Below are positions 9,891 through 17,048 of a stretch of DNA of 57,155 nucleotides, one piece after another. The translations under genes were made by a program, and so were the position numbers. Every line of letters starts with the position of its first letter. The first letter of the stretch is position 1. This stretch comes from Cellvibrionales bacterium UBA5860. Lineage in GTDB: Bacteria; Pseudomonadota; Gammaproteobacteria; Pseudomonadales; Porticoccaceae. The notes beneath the pieces were generated by a model that was not told the DNA's origin, searched no databases, and saw nothing but the letters and a program-made list of their open reading frames with translations. Location of the stretch: positions 6,840 to 63,994 of the forward strand of contig DJFY01000058.1 in NCBI GenBank assembly GCA_002431545.1, read 5' to 3'.

Positions 9891-10279
9891 TTGAAGTGTC
9901 TACCTGGAACCTGACCGCACGCGCGAATATTTCCGGAACACAGGCAAAAAAATGCCCGTTGTTTTACAACCCGCTAAGCCTAATAGTATCGCAAAGCCAT
10001 TCGCAGATGACAGATGCATCAGACCAATAGCGCGCCACCAGGGTGCCCTATTGCCAGGTGGTTCACCTCGAGCCTTACAGGATAAATGAGCTTGCGTACC
10101 GGACTAAAGCCAAATACGCATGGCTGCCTAACCTGAGGCGTTCTCGAGGATCAGTTCTCAGGAGAGAGAATTCCGGACGTAGCGGCTTTCGCCAGCGGTA
10201 GTTTCCGGGAAGAACGACTTCCCGAAAGATCGGCTCTCTGAAAGCACGGTGCCCGGGAGTGAACGAAGTGGTTGGCCGG
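9891..10279. other. 389-base spacer between uspE and dnaE
   Basis: No credible gene is visible on either strand. The part nearest dnaE must carry its promoter, but I cannot pick a convincing -35/-10 pair. It contains a small inverted repeat GTTG-TTTTA-CAAC at 9958-9970 and an imperfect hairpin at 10202-10228. The short forward frame at 9794-10030 overlaps dnaE in antisense and has no coding character. Confidence 0.5.
10202..10228. other. Imperfect inverted repeat downstream of uspE
   Basis: TTTCCGGGAAG and CTTCCCGAAA pair across a 5-base loop with one bulged base. It lies 52 bases past the uspE stop on the uspE transcript side. There is no run of T on the exit side, so it is not a typical intrinsic terminator; it could be an RNA-stabilising hairpin. 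Confidence 0.3.
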
Positions 10280-11146
10280 TTATACGACGACCAGCATATC
10301 CGACTGCATATTGTGCAAAATGCGCTCGGCCGTATTACCGATCATCAGGCCTTTAACTCCCCGGTTGGCGGCGCAGCCGATTACGAGCAGCCCGCCGTCA
10401 GCAGATTCGCGGTTGACCACATCCTCCACGCGTCCTGCCTTGACCTCGACCCGATCAGCCGATACACCGAGACGTTTCAACATGTCGTCCAGATCACTGC
10501 CCGCCCGCTGCTTTATTTCGATCAGAATGTCACCACCTACGGGACCATTGACCAGCCCCGCATATAACAGAGCGGGATCCGGCACCACGCTAAGCACAGT
10601 GAAGGGGACATCTTCCGCCTGAGCCATAGCCCGAGCCTGATCGATGACACGTGCAGACAGTTGCTGGTGATCCTCGCTGTGATCGAGCACATCGACTGCA
10701 GCAATCACCTTGGTAATCGGTTGCCCGACCCTCACCAGGGTAAGCACCGGACAGGGCGATTCGCGGAACAAATGCCAATCGTCCGGTGTATGCGCCAATG
10801 TGGATAGTACCGAGTGGTGACTGGCCATCATCACGATCAGACCCGCAGAGTAGGCGTGCGCCCGCTCGACTATAGTCGTATGTACACGTTCACACCATTC
10901 CAGATGCAGAGGCCATCGACGCTCGCCACAAAGTTCGTCGAGTCGGTTTCTCTCCTCTGCCAGCACCTTTTTACGCACATCGAGGATATCGTTTGGACCG
11001 AAATAGTGAGACAGGGAACCGAGCGGCGCGTGCAGCGGCCGCAGCACTTCTACAGAGGTATTGAATTTGCCGGCGAGGCTTTCGGCCCGGTTGAGTACAG
11101 CTGGCGCATCTTCCCACTGTGTAATAACCGCCAAAATATTATTCAT
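10280..11146 (-). CDS. uspE: Tandem universal stress protein, UspE type
   Basis: UspE-type proteins carry two Usp domains and help cells survive stress and growth arrest. The second half ends with a Usp nucleotide-binding-like stretch (VIGCAANRGVKGLMIGNTAERIL), and the first contains HTPDDWHLFRESPCPV, which closely parallels the TPTDWHLLRKCPSPV segment of E. coli UspE. The frame opens at 11194, but ATG at 11146 (MNNILAVITQWEDAP) has GGAG 6 bases upstream and matches the family start, giving 288 aa. It is divergent from the Fnr-like gene; uspE and fnr are also neighbours in E. coli, so the pairing supports both calls. I see no FNR box in its own promoter region. Confidence 0.88.
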   Translation of the reverse strand: MNNILAVITQWEDAPAVLNRAESLAGKFNTSVEVLRPLHAPLGSLSHYFGPNDILDVRKKVLAEERNRLDELCGERRWPLHLEWCERVHTTIVERAHAYSAGLIVMMASHHSVLSTLAHTPDDWHLFRESPCPVLTLVRVGQPITKVIAAVDVLDHSEDHQQLSARVIDQARAMAQAEDVPFTVLSVVPDPALLYAGLVNGPVGGDILIEIKQRAGSDLDDMLKRLGVSADRVEVKAGRVEDVVNRESADGGLLVIGCAANRGVKGLMIGNTAERILHNMQSDMLVVV

Positions 11147-11250
11147 ATGGAACTCCGAGTCGGCAGGCCACTGCTGGGCCGGGACAACCAACACATACCT
11201 GGGCCCAATTTAGACTGCTATCATCCCGCATATCAGCGATGATCGTGGTC

Positions 11251-11281
11251 TTGTCACCAGATCGACCTTATCCTGTATAAT
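11251..11281 (+). promoter_or_regulatory. Putative promoter of the fnr-type gene
   Basis: TTGTCA at 11251-11256 and TATAAT at 11276-11281 are separated by 19 bases, slightly more than the preferred 17. The -10 is a perfect match. Transcription would start near 11288, giving a leader of under 20 bases before the ATG at 11306, which has AGGGA at 11295-11299. I see no FNR box here, so autoregulation is not supported. Confidence 0.4.
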
Positions 11282-11305
11282 CCCTACCAACCTCAGGGAC
11301 ATAAC

Positions 11306-12022
11306 ATGCCTCCAACCTGCCCTCACAACACCGAAATCAACTGTCGCGACTGTCGCATGAACGCACTGTGTCTGCCAATCGCACTAGAGCTGGACGAAGT
11401 AGACAAGCTGAACGATATTATTCGCCGAGGCCGCCCGCTGCATCGGGACGACCATGTCTACGACATGGCCGACGAATTCCGTGCAGTATACGCAGTTCGC
11501 AGCGGCTGCATTAAAACCTACTCCACCGACAATGAAGGCACCGAACAGGTCACCGGATTTTACTTGCCCGGCGAGATATTTGGCATGGACGGCATCGCTA
11601 CTGCCTCACACATCAGTGCAGCAGTGGCACTGGAAACTTCCGCCATTTGCGAAATCCCCTTTTCGCAGCTGGAAGATCTGGGCATCAGAATGCCTTCCCT
11701 GCAACGGTATTTTCTCAAACTGATGAGCAAGGAAATTGCTAACGACCAGCATCTGATCACCTTACTCAGCAAGAATAGCGCACAGGAACGTATCGGCACG
11801 CTTATTCTCAGTATCTCGGCGCGTAATGCGCAACGCAACCTATCGCGAACCCGGTTTCGATTACCGATGTCACGCGCCGATATCGGCAACTACCTGGGGC
11901 TTACCGTAGAAACAGTAAGCCGCGTATTTAGCCGCTTCCAGAAACTCGACATTTTGCGCGTCGACAAAAAAGAAATCGAAATTATCGATCTAACTCGCCT
12001 CCAGCATGAGGCCGGCATCTAG
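11306..12022 (+). CDS. fnr: Fnr/Anr-type oxygen-sensing transcription regulator
   Basis: Members bind a [4Fe-4S] cluster when oxygen is absent, dimerise and activate or repress genes with TTGAT-N4-ATCAA sites. This 238 aa protein has Cys13-X2-Cys16-X5-Cys22 plus Cys115, the same four-ligand arrangement as E. coli FNR. The cAMP-receptor-type beta-roll follows, then a helix-turn-helix ending GNYLGLTVETVSRVFSRFQK, whose recognition helix has the Glu-x-x-Ser-Arg pattern that reads the FNR box. It can therefore be expected to sense oxygen and to use the standard site. The ompW promoter 1 kb away has such a site. Called fnr here; anr would be the Pseudomonas name. Confidence 0.93.
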   Translation: MPPTCPHNTEINCRDCRMNALCLPIALELDEVDKLNDIIRRGRPLHRDDHVYDMADEFRAVYAVRSGCIKTYSTDNEGTEQVTGFYLPGEIFGMDGIATASHISAAVALETSAICEIPFSQLEDLGIRMPSLQRYFLKLMSKEIANDQHLITLLSKNSAQERIGTLILSISARNAQRNLSRTRFRLPMSRADIGNYLGLTVETVSRVFSRFQKLDILRVDKKEIEIIDLTRLQHEAGI

Positions 12023-12116
12023 GAGGCTAAGCGAGCAGCATCACGCCCACCGCCTTCTGGTCCACCCCCTGCCCTCTCGTCTTGCCGCAACTCGCGCAAG
12101 CCAACACCACATGGCG

Positions 12117-12137
12117 CCTCTTACCTCTTACCTCTTG
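12117..12137. repeat. Three tandem copies of a 7-base unit
   Basis: CCTCTTA occurs three times in direct succession (the last copy ends in G) in the spacer between the convergent fnr and ompW genes. No function is evident; it may simply be a slippage product. No clear terminator hairpin is visible in this 204-base spacer. Confidence 0.5.
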
Positions 12138-12226
12138 CGATGCTGGTCTTGTACAACGTTGACTACTCCCCTTAATTCCCTCGACCTATAGTCTAGTCGC
12201 ACTGTCACCACCAGGTGGCCCGCCCT

Positions 12227-12919
12227 TTAGAATTTGTACCCAAGGCCCAGCATGTAGACCCAAGGATCGATGTCGATATCCGCCTTGACCCGGGTCCCGC
12301 TGTCAAATTTGAAGTCGGCATCGGTATCTATGTCCAGATACCAGATGGAAGCGTTGATCAGCCAGTTATTCTGCAAGGCGTAATCAAAACCCAGCTGCCC
12401 GGCCCAGCCTATCGAATCGTCCAGTTCCAAATCGCCTGCCGAGCCCAGCGCACTTTCCAGCTGGCTATCCACATCTTCAGAAAAAAACAGCGTGTAATTC
12501 ACGCCCAGCCCGATATAAGGCTGAAACGCTGACGATGCCGCCATCGGAAAATATTGCAGTGTCAACGTGGGTGGCAAATGCTTGATTTCCGCGGCATCGA
12601 CACCCAGGCCTTTAGCTTTGACATCGTGCTCAAAAGGCGTCGCTGCCAGCAGGCCGACGCCCCATTGCGGCGTCAGCATGTACGTCGCGGTCAGTCCCAG
12701 TTGTTCATTGTTGTCGACGCCGGCCTTGGTACCTGCTACCGGTGTGCCATTCAGAACCAACGCCGAGCTGTCTTCATCCGGCTGCACCGAAGCGACACCG
12801 GCGCGCACCACCAGATCTCCCGCTTCGTACGCATAGGAATTACTCGACGCACAAACCAGCCCGCCGACAATGATACCTGCGCCTACGAGTGCCTTTACTT
12901 GACCGTAACTGCTCCGCAC
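12227..12919 (-). CDS. ompW: OmpW-family outer-membrane protein
   Basis: OmpW is a small eight-stranded outer-membrane barrel linked to passage of hydrophobic compounds and adaptation to low oxygen and stress. The 230 aa precursor has a signal peptide with probable cleavage after SNSYA, then YEAGDLVVRAGVASVQPDEDSS, the PPTLTLQYFP and FQPYIGLGVNYTLFF segments, and ends in WVYMLGLGYKF with the terminal phenylalanine typical of barrel proteins. The start is GTG at 12919, with GAGG 8 bases upstream. A candidate FNR-dependent promoter lies directly upstream, which fits the known FNR control of ompW in enterobacteria. Confidence 0.93.
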   Translation of the reverse strand: MRSSYGQVKALVGAGIIVGGLVCASSNSYAYEAGDLVVRAGVASVQPDEDSSALVLNGTPVAGTKAGVDNNEQLGLTATYMLTPQWGVGLLAATPFEHDVKAKGLGVDAAEIKHLPPTLTLQYFPMAASSAFQPYIGLGVNYTLFFSEDVDSQLESALGSAGDLELDDSIGWAGQLGFDYALQNNWLINASIWYLDIDTDADFKFDSGTRVKADIDIDPWVYMLGLGYKF

Positions 12920-12944
12920 TACAAATTCCTCTTCTTTGTTGTGT

Positions 12945-12993
12945 CGAAGGTATTAAAACGGCAAAGGCTACACGCAGCATTGATCTGGATTAA
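12945..12993 (-). promoter_or_regulatory. FNR box and class II promoter of ompW
   Basis: On the minus strand TTAAT-CCAG-ATCAA (12993-12980) matches the FNR consensus TTGAT-N4-ATCAA at 9 of 10 defined bases. A -10 hexamer TTTAAT lies at 12957-12952, exactly 22 bases beyond the box. If that hexamer is at -12 to -7, transcription starts at the G at 12945 and the box is centred at -41.5, the standard position for FNR activation from a class II site. The leader would be 25 bases. This is inference from spacing; no expression data are available. Confidence 0.7.
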
Positions 12994-13046
12994 CTGAGTG
13001 GGCGGTTGGAAGGAGGGAAGACGGCTAAGTAAAGTCAGGTGACCTT

Positions 13047-13349
13047 TTAACCGCCAAGGCACTCGGGCGAGGCGTGAATCTTTTTTTCATGCTGCCATTC
13101 GTCGGGCGAAAAAGTGTGCAGAGCCAGCGCGTGGACGCTCCCCGCCAATTCTTCGGCGAGAATTTGGTAAACCATCTGATGACGGCGCACAGCACGCACG
13201 CCCTCGAATCGAGGAGACACCACTACCACCTTGAAGTGGGTTTCCGAAGCAGGTGGCACATTGTGTTGGTGGCTCTCGTTCTCGACACGCAGAAACTCGG
13301 GCTCGAGGCCGATCCTGAGTTTATTTTCTATTTCGACCTGAACTGACAT
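13047..13349 (-). CDS. bolA: BolA family regulator
   Basis: BolA proteins partner monothiol glutaredoxins in iron-sulfur handling and affect cell shape and stress response. The conserved core is SHQHNVPPASETHFKVVVVSPRFEGVRAVRRHQMVYQILAEEL followed by VHALALHTFSPDEW, which corresponds closely to E. coli BolA rather than IbaG. I prefer ATG 13349 (MSVQVEIENKLR, 100 aa) because it matches the family start; a longer reading opens with GTG at 13376, and neither has a clear ribosome site. It lies between ompW and oadB, all on the minus strand. Confidence 0.9.
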   Translation of the reverse strand: MSVQVEIENKLRIGLEPEFLRVENESHQHNVPPASETHFKVVVVSPRFEGVRAVRRHQMVYQILAEELAGSVHALALHTFSPDEWQHEKKIHASPECLGG

Positions 13350-13459
13350 CACTTTGCATGCGCTTGATTTAATCACCGGGGAAAGTCTAATCGCAGTTAC
13401 ATCCGCCTGCAGCCGGTTTCTGTCGGTTCGCGCAGAAAGCCGTCCAACTGCAATCTCGA

Positions 13460-14632
13460 TTACATATTGGAGACCATGGAAATCATGACACCAGCCGCGA
13501 TTGCCGATCCAATAACACCAGCAACATTCGGCCCCATGGCGTGCATCAGAAGGAAATTATGGGGGTTGGCCTCCAGGCCCACCTTGTTGGACACCCGCGC
13601 CGCCATCGGTACGGCTGAAACTCCGGCAGAGCCAATCAAAGGGTTAATAGGCGTGTGAGTAAAGGTATTCATTAACTTCGCCATCAACACGCCGGCTGCG
13701 GTACCGATACAGAATGCGACCATACCCAGACCCAGTATCCCCAGCGTTTCCCAGTTGAGAAATTTGTCGGCGCTCATTTTTGAACCGACGCCCAGCCCTA
13801 AAAAGATAGTTACAATATTGATTAACGCGTTCTGGGTGGTTTCTGAAAGCCGGGCGACAACGCCACATTCGCGCATCAGATTACCAAAGCAGAACATGCC
13901 GAGCAGCGGCGCCGCGGTCGGCAAAAACAGCGCCACCATGATCAGTAACAGCAACGGGAATATGATTTTCTCCGTCGCCGATACCGGGCGCAATTGCTCC
14001 ATTTTTATCTTGCGTTCGCGCTCGGTGGTCAGCAGCTTCATGATCGGCGGCTGAATGATGGGCACCAATGCCATGTATGAATAGGCCGCAACTGCGACAG
14101 CTCCAAGCAGTTCGGGCGACAGTTTACTGGTGACGAAAATCGCTGTCGGCCCATCGGCGCCACCGATAATACCGATTGAAGCGGCATCCCGGATGGAAAA
14201 ATCCAGAATACCTAGACTGCTTAGCGCCACCGCCCCCATCACTGTGGCGAAAATGCCGACCTGGGCCGCCGCACCGAGGAGAAGCGTCTTGGGATTGGCC
14301 AGGAGCGGGCCGAAGTCAGTCATAGCACCGACGCCCATGAAGATAATCAGCGGGAACATACCGGACTCGATACCCACATGATAGACGTAGTACAGAAGTC
14401 CTCCGGGACTCTCCATCTGACCCAGCGCGTCGTAAACCGGTGCGGCGTCAAAGCCGGCACCGGGAATGTTAATCAGGATGGTGCCGAATCCGATAGGCAC
14501 CAGTAAAAGGGGTTCGAACCGTTTGCGTATCGCCAGATACAGAAGCGCGAGCCCAACGGCCATCATCACGACGGTGCCCGGCGCGATCTGTGCTAGCCCC
14601 GACGTTTGCCAGAGTAAAGTCAGTTGTTCCAC
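13460..14632 (-). CDS. oadB: Oxaloacetate decarboxylase beta subunit (Na+ pump)
   Basis: The beta subunit decarboxylates carboxybiotin in the membrane and uses the energy to export sodium ions. The 390 aa protein is almost entirely hydrophobic, with about nine or more membrane segments. GIIGGADGPTAIFVTSKLSPELLG contains the aspartate needed for sodium transport, and the C-terminal NPLIGSAGVSAVPMAARVSNKVGLEANPHNFLLMHAMGPNVAGVIGSA block is diagnostic of the family. The start is GTG at 14632, six bases past the oadA stop. It completes the oadG-oadA-oadB operon. Confidence 0.96.
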   Translation of the reverse strand: MEQLTLLWQTSGLAQIAPGTVVMMAVGLALLYLAIRKRFEPLLLVPIGFGTILINIPGAGFDAAPVYDALGQMESPGGLLYYVYHVGIESGMFPLIIFMGVGAMTDFGPLLANPKTLLLGAAAQVGIFATVMGAVALSSLGILDFSIRDAASIGIIGGADGPTAIFVTSKLSPELLGAVAVAAYSYMALVPIIQPPIMKLLTTERERKIKMEQLRPVSATEKIIFPLLLLIMVALFLPTAAPLLGMFCFGNLMRECGVVARLSETTQNALINIVTIFLGLGVGSKMSADKFLNWETLGILGLGMVAFCIGTAAGVLMAKLMNTFTHTPINPLIGSAGVSAVPMAARVSNKVGLEANPHNFLLMHAMGPNVAGVIGSAIAAGVMISMVSNM

Positions 14633-14638
14633 GGTGTG

Positions 14639-16441
14639 CTATTGCCTGATCAGGGTAACTAGGCCGTCGCCGACGGCCACACTGGCACCCTCGCTGACGA
14701 GAACTTCGCCTATCGTGCCGGCGGCGGGAGCGCTCACCGCCGTTTCCATCTTCATGGCTTCCAGGACGATGACATTTTCCCCTTCGGCCACCTGCTGTCC
14801 GGGCGTCACCAACACCTTGAAGATGTTGCCGGCCAGTGGCGCGGGTACCGGCTCGCCACCCTGTTGCGTGCCGGCACCATTGCCAGCATCCTGCCTGGCC
14901 GCACCATTCCCCCCGTGGGGTACTATTGCACTCAAATCGCCCCCGGGCGTCACAGCCACCGTATAGGCGACCCCCTCCACCTCGACGGTGTAGATCTCTT
15001 CGCCGGATTCGGTAGTGGGCACGGCGGCTGCCGGTGTCGCTGACGGCGCGGGTTCAAAAGCGTCCGGGTTACCGCGGTTTTGGAGAAATTTCAGCCCGAT
15101 CTGAGGGAACAACGCGTAGGTCAAGACGTCGTCTATACGGCGTTCCCCTTCTGACAGCTCGACATTTTTTTCTCCCGCGACCTGTTCCAGCTCCTTGATC
15201 AAGGCAGCCAGCTCGTCGTCGAGCAAATCTGCGGGCCGTACCGTAATCGGTTCGGCGCCTTCGAGTACGCGGGCCTGAAGTTCGGTATTTACGGGCGCCG
15301 GCGTGGCACCGTATTCCCCCTTGAGCACTCCGGCCGTCTCCTTGGATATCGACTTATAACGCTCGCCGGTCAATATATTGAGTACGGCCTGTGTGCCGAC
15401 GATCTGAGATGTTGGGGTCACCAGAGGTATGAACCCCAGGTCTTCTCGGACGCGGGGAATTTCCTCCAATACAGCGTCCAGTTTATCGCTGGCGCCTTGT
15501 TCCCGAAGCTGATTTTCCATATTAGTCAACATGCCACCCGGCACCTGGGCAACCAGTATTCGCGAGTCCACTCCGCGTAGGGAGCCTTCAAAAGCTGCGT
15601 ATTTTTTTCTGACTTCTCGGAAATAGGCGGCTATTTCCTCCAGCAAACTGATATTCAATCCGGTATCGCGCTCCGTGCCTTGCAAAATGGCCACCAGGCT
15701 TTCCGTCGGCGAGTGGCCATAAGTCATGGACATGGAGGAAATCGCCGTGTCGACATTGTCGATACCGGCCTCAATACACTTCAGATAGGTGGCCGTCGAC
15801 ATACCCGTTGTTGCGTGACACTGGATGTGGATGGGTATGTCGAGCGTTCGCTTGAGTCTCGAAACCAGCTCGTAACCGGTATAAGGCGTCAACAGGCCCG
15901 CCATGTCCTTGATGCAAATGGAATCGGCGTTCATGTCTTCGAGCCGCTTGGCCAGATCGACCCACAAATCAATGGTGTGTACCGGACTCACGGTATAGGA
16001 GATCGTGCCCTGGGCATGCTTGCCGACTTCTTTGACCGCGCGCAACGCCGTCTCCAGGTTACGCATGTCGTTCATGGCATCGAAAACGCGGAAGACATCA
16101 ACGCCGTTAATAGCTGCGCGCTCGACAAACCGGGCCACGACATCGTCGGCATAATGCCGATAACCCAGGATATTCTGCCCGCGAAACAGCATTTGCTGTG
16201 GTGTATTCGGCATGGCTTTCTTGAGCTCGCGAATGCGCTCCCACGGATCCTCGCCGAGATAGCGAATGCAGGCATCAAAGGTGGCGCCGCCCCAACTCTC
16301 GAGAGACCAGAACCCGACCTGATCCAGCTTTGCAGCAATGGGCAGCATGTCTTCGATACGCATGCGCGTCGCCAAAAGGGACTGGTGCGCGTCGCGCAAT
16401 ACGAGTTCAGTTATACCAAGAGGTTTGTTGTTTTCTGCCAT
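14639..16441 (-). CDS. oadA: Oxaloacetate decarboxylase alpha subunit
   Basis: The alpha subunit transfers the carboxyl group of oxaloacetate to biotin. The N-terminal carboxyltransferase barrel starts LVLRDAHQSLLATRMR with the metal-binding RDxHQS pattern and contains IHIQCHATTGMSTATYLKCIEAG. The C-terminal biotinyl domain has EAMKMETAVSAP with the biotinylated Lys at residue 564, preceded by a flexible Ala/Pro/Gly linker. At 600 aa the domain set is complete. It lies between oadG (upstream) and oadB. The carboxyltransferase family also includes pyruvate carboxylase subunit B, but the flanking beta and gamma subunits decide the call. Confidence 0.96.
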   Translation of the reverse strand: MAENNKPLGITELVLRDAHQSLLATRMRIEDMLPIAAKLDQVGFWSLESWGGATFDACIRYLGEDPWERIRELKKAMPNTPQQMLFRGQNILGYRHYADDVVARFVERAAINGVDVFRVFDAMNDMRNLETALRAVKEVGKHAQGTISYTVSPVHTIDLWVDLAKRLEDMNADSICIKDMAGLLTPYTGYELVSRLKRTLDIPIHIQCHATTGMSTATYLKCIEAGIDNVDTAISSMSMTYGHSPTESLVAILQGTERDTGLNISLLEEIAAYFREVRKKYAAFEGSLRGVDSRILVAQVPGGMLTNMENQLREQGASDKLDAVLEEIPRVREDLGFIPLVTPTSQIVGTQAVLNILTGERYKSISKETAGVLKGEYGATPAPVNTELQARVLEGAEPITVRPADLLDDELAALIKELEQVAGEKNVELSEGERRIDDVLTYALFPQIGLKFLQNRGNPDAFEPAPSATPAAAVPTTESGEEIYTVEVEGVAYTVAVTPGGDLSAIVPHGGNGAARQDAGNGAGTQQGGEPVPAPLAGNIFKVLVTPGQQVAEGENVIVLEAMKMETAVSAPAAGTIGEVLVSEGASVAVGDGLVTLIRQ

Positions 16442-16501
16442 GCACTCAATCTCGATCCTGCTGACAACATGTCGATGTAGGAAATACGCACAAAAACCGG
16501 G

Positions 16502-16747
16502 CTATCGCGCCCGGTGCTTGTCAATCGCGGCCTTGATTATTTTAGCGGTCAGCGCATCCACCTGCTGCGGTTGCGCGGCGTTGTCTTTCCCGCTTGCCGG
16601 CACATTCGTAACATTAGGCGCGAAGCGGCTGATCGTTCGCGACATTAATACCACGACCAGAACCATGGTGATGAGGAACGCAAAGACCGTACCCATACCC
16701 AGCACCATCATATCGAAACCCTGATCAAATAACGTCTGCTGGTTCAT
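16502..16747 (-). CDS. oadG: Oxaloacetate decarboxylase gamma subunit
   Basis: This 81 aa protein has one membrane helix (MVLGMGTVFAFLITMVLVVVLM) followed by a polar tail, ending VDALTAKIIKAAIDKHRAR. The gamma subunit anchors alpha to beta and binds the zinc that speeds carboxyl transfer. The VDALTAKIIKAAIDKHR tail resembles other OadG/MadG proteins. It is the first gene of oadGAB, 60 bases ahead of oadA, and is divergent from argS. The ribosome site is weak: GGAG lies about 17 bases before the ATG. Confidence 0.9.
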   Translation of the reverse strand: MNQQTLFDQGFDMMVLGMGTVFAFLITMVLVVVLMSRTISRFAPNVTNVPASGKDNAAQPQQVDALTAKIIKAAIDKHRAR

Positions 16748-17048
16748 TGTCCGGTTTGTCTATCTCCACGCGTTCACTGAGTCACGCTGCTCACAACTGC
16801 CCAGGCTTGCGATAGCAATTTGTCCAGAAAGGACGCAGAATTTACCACTTGCTCTGGCGCCTGCAATCGGCAGCTTCGGGCTACGCATTATACACAGCGC
16901 GTGCGCGAGCAAAATAGAAAACGCAGAAGACAGGGCCTGGCGGCGCTATTGGCGCTATTAAAAACGCACAGCCGGATTGCTAGTCCTGTGTTGCAATCGA
17001 CCTCAGGGCCACTAAAATCCGCGAACTTTCCCGTAGCCTTTAAATAAC
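16748..17048. other. Divergent oadG-argS spacer
   Basis: A 301-base spacer that must hold the promoters for oadGAB (minus) and argS (plus). It contains the perfect short inverted repeat TTGC-GATA-GCAA near 16810. Two short frames cross it (75 aa forward, 114 aa reverse overlapping argS), but both are Arg-rich, match nothing I recognise and look like chance. I cannot assign a reliable promoter on either strand. Confidence 0.45.

Noticed and set aside
9794..10030. 78 aa forward frame overlapping the dnaE start
   Set aside because: Half lies antisense to dnaE and the composition is not protein-like.
13365..13375. TGATTTAATCA palindrome upstream of bolA as an FNR box
   Set aside because: The half-sites are one base apart in place of four, and it overlaps the possible longer bolA start.
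16820..17047. 75 aa forward frame ahead of argS
   Set aside because: Arg-rich chance frame in the promoter spacer, with no homology I recognise; ends next to the argS start by coincidence.
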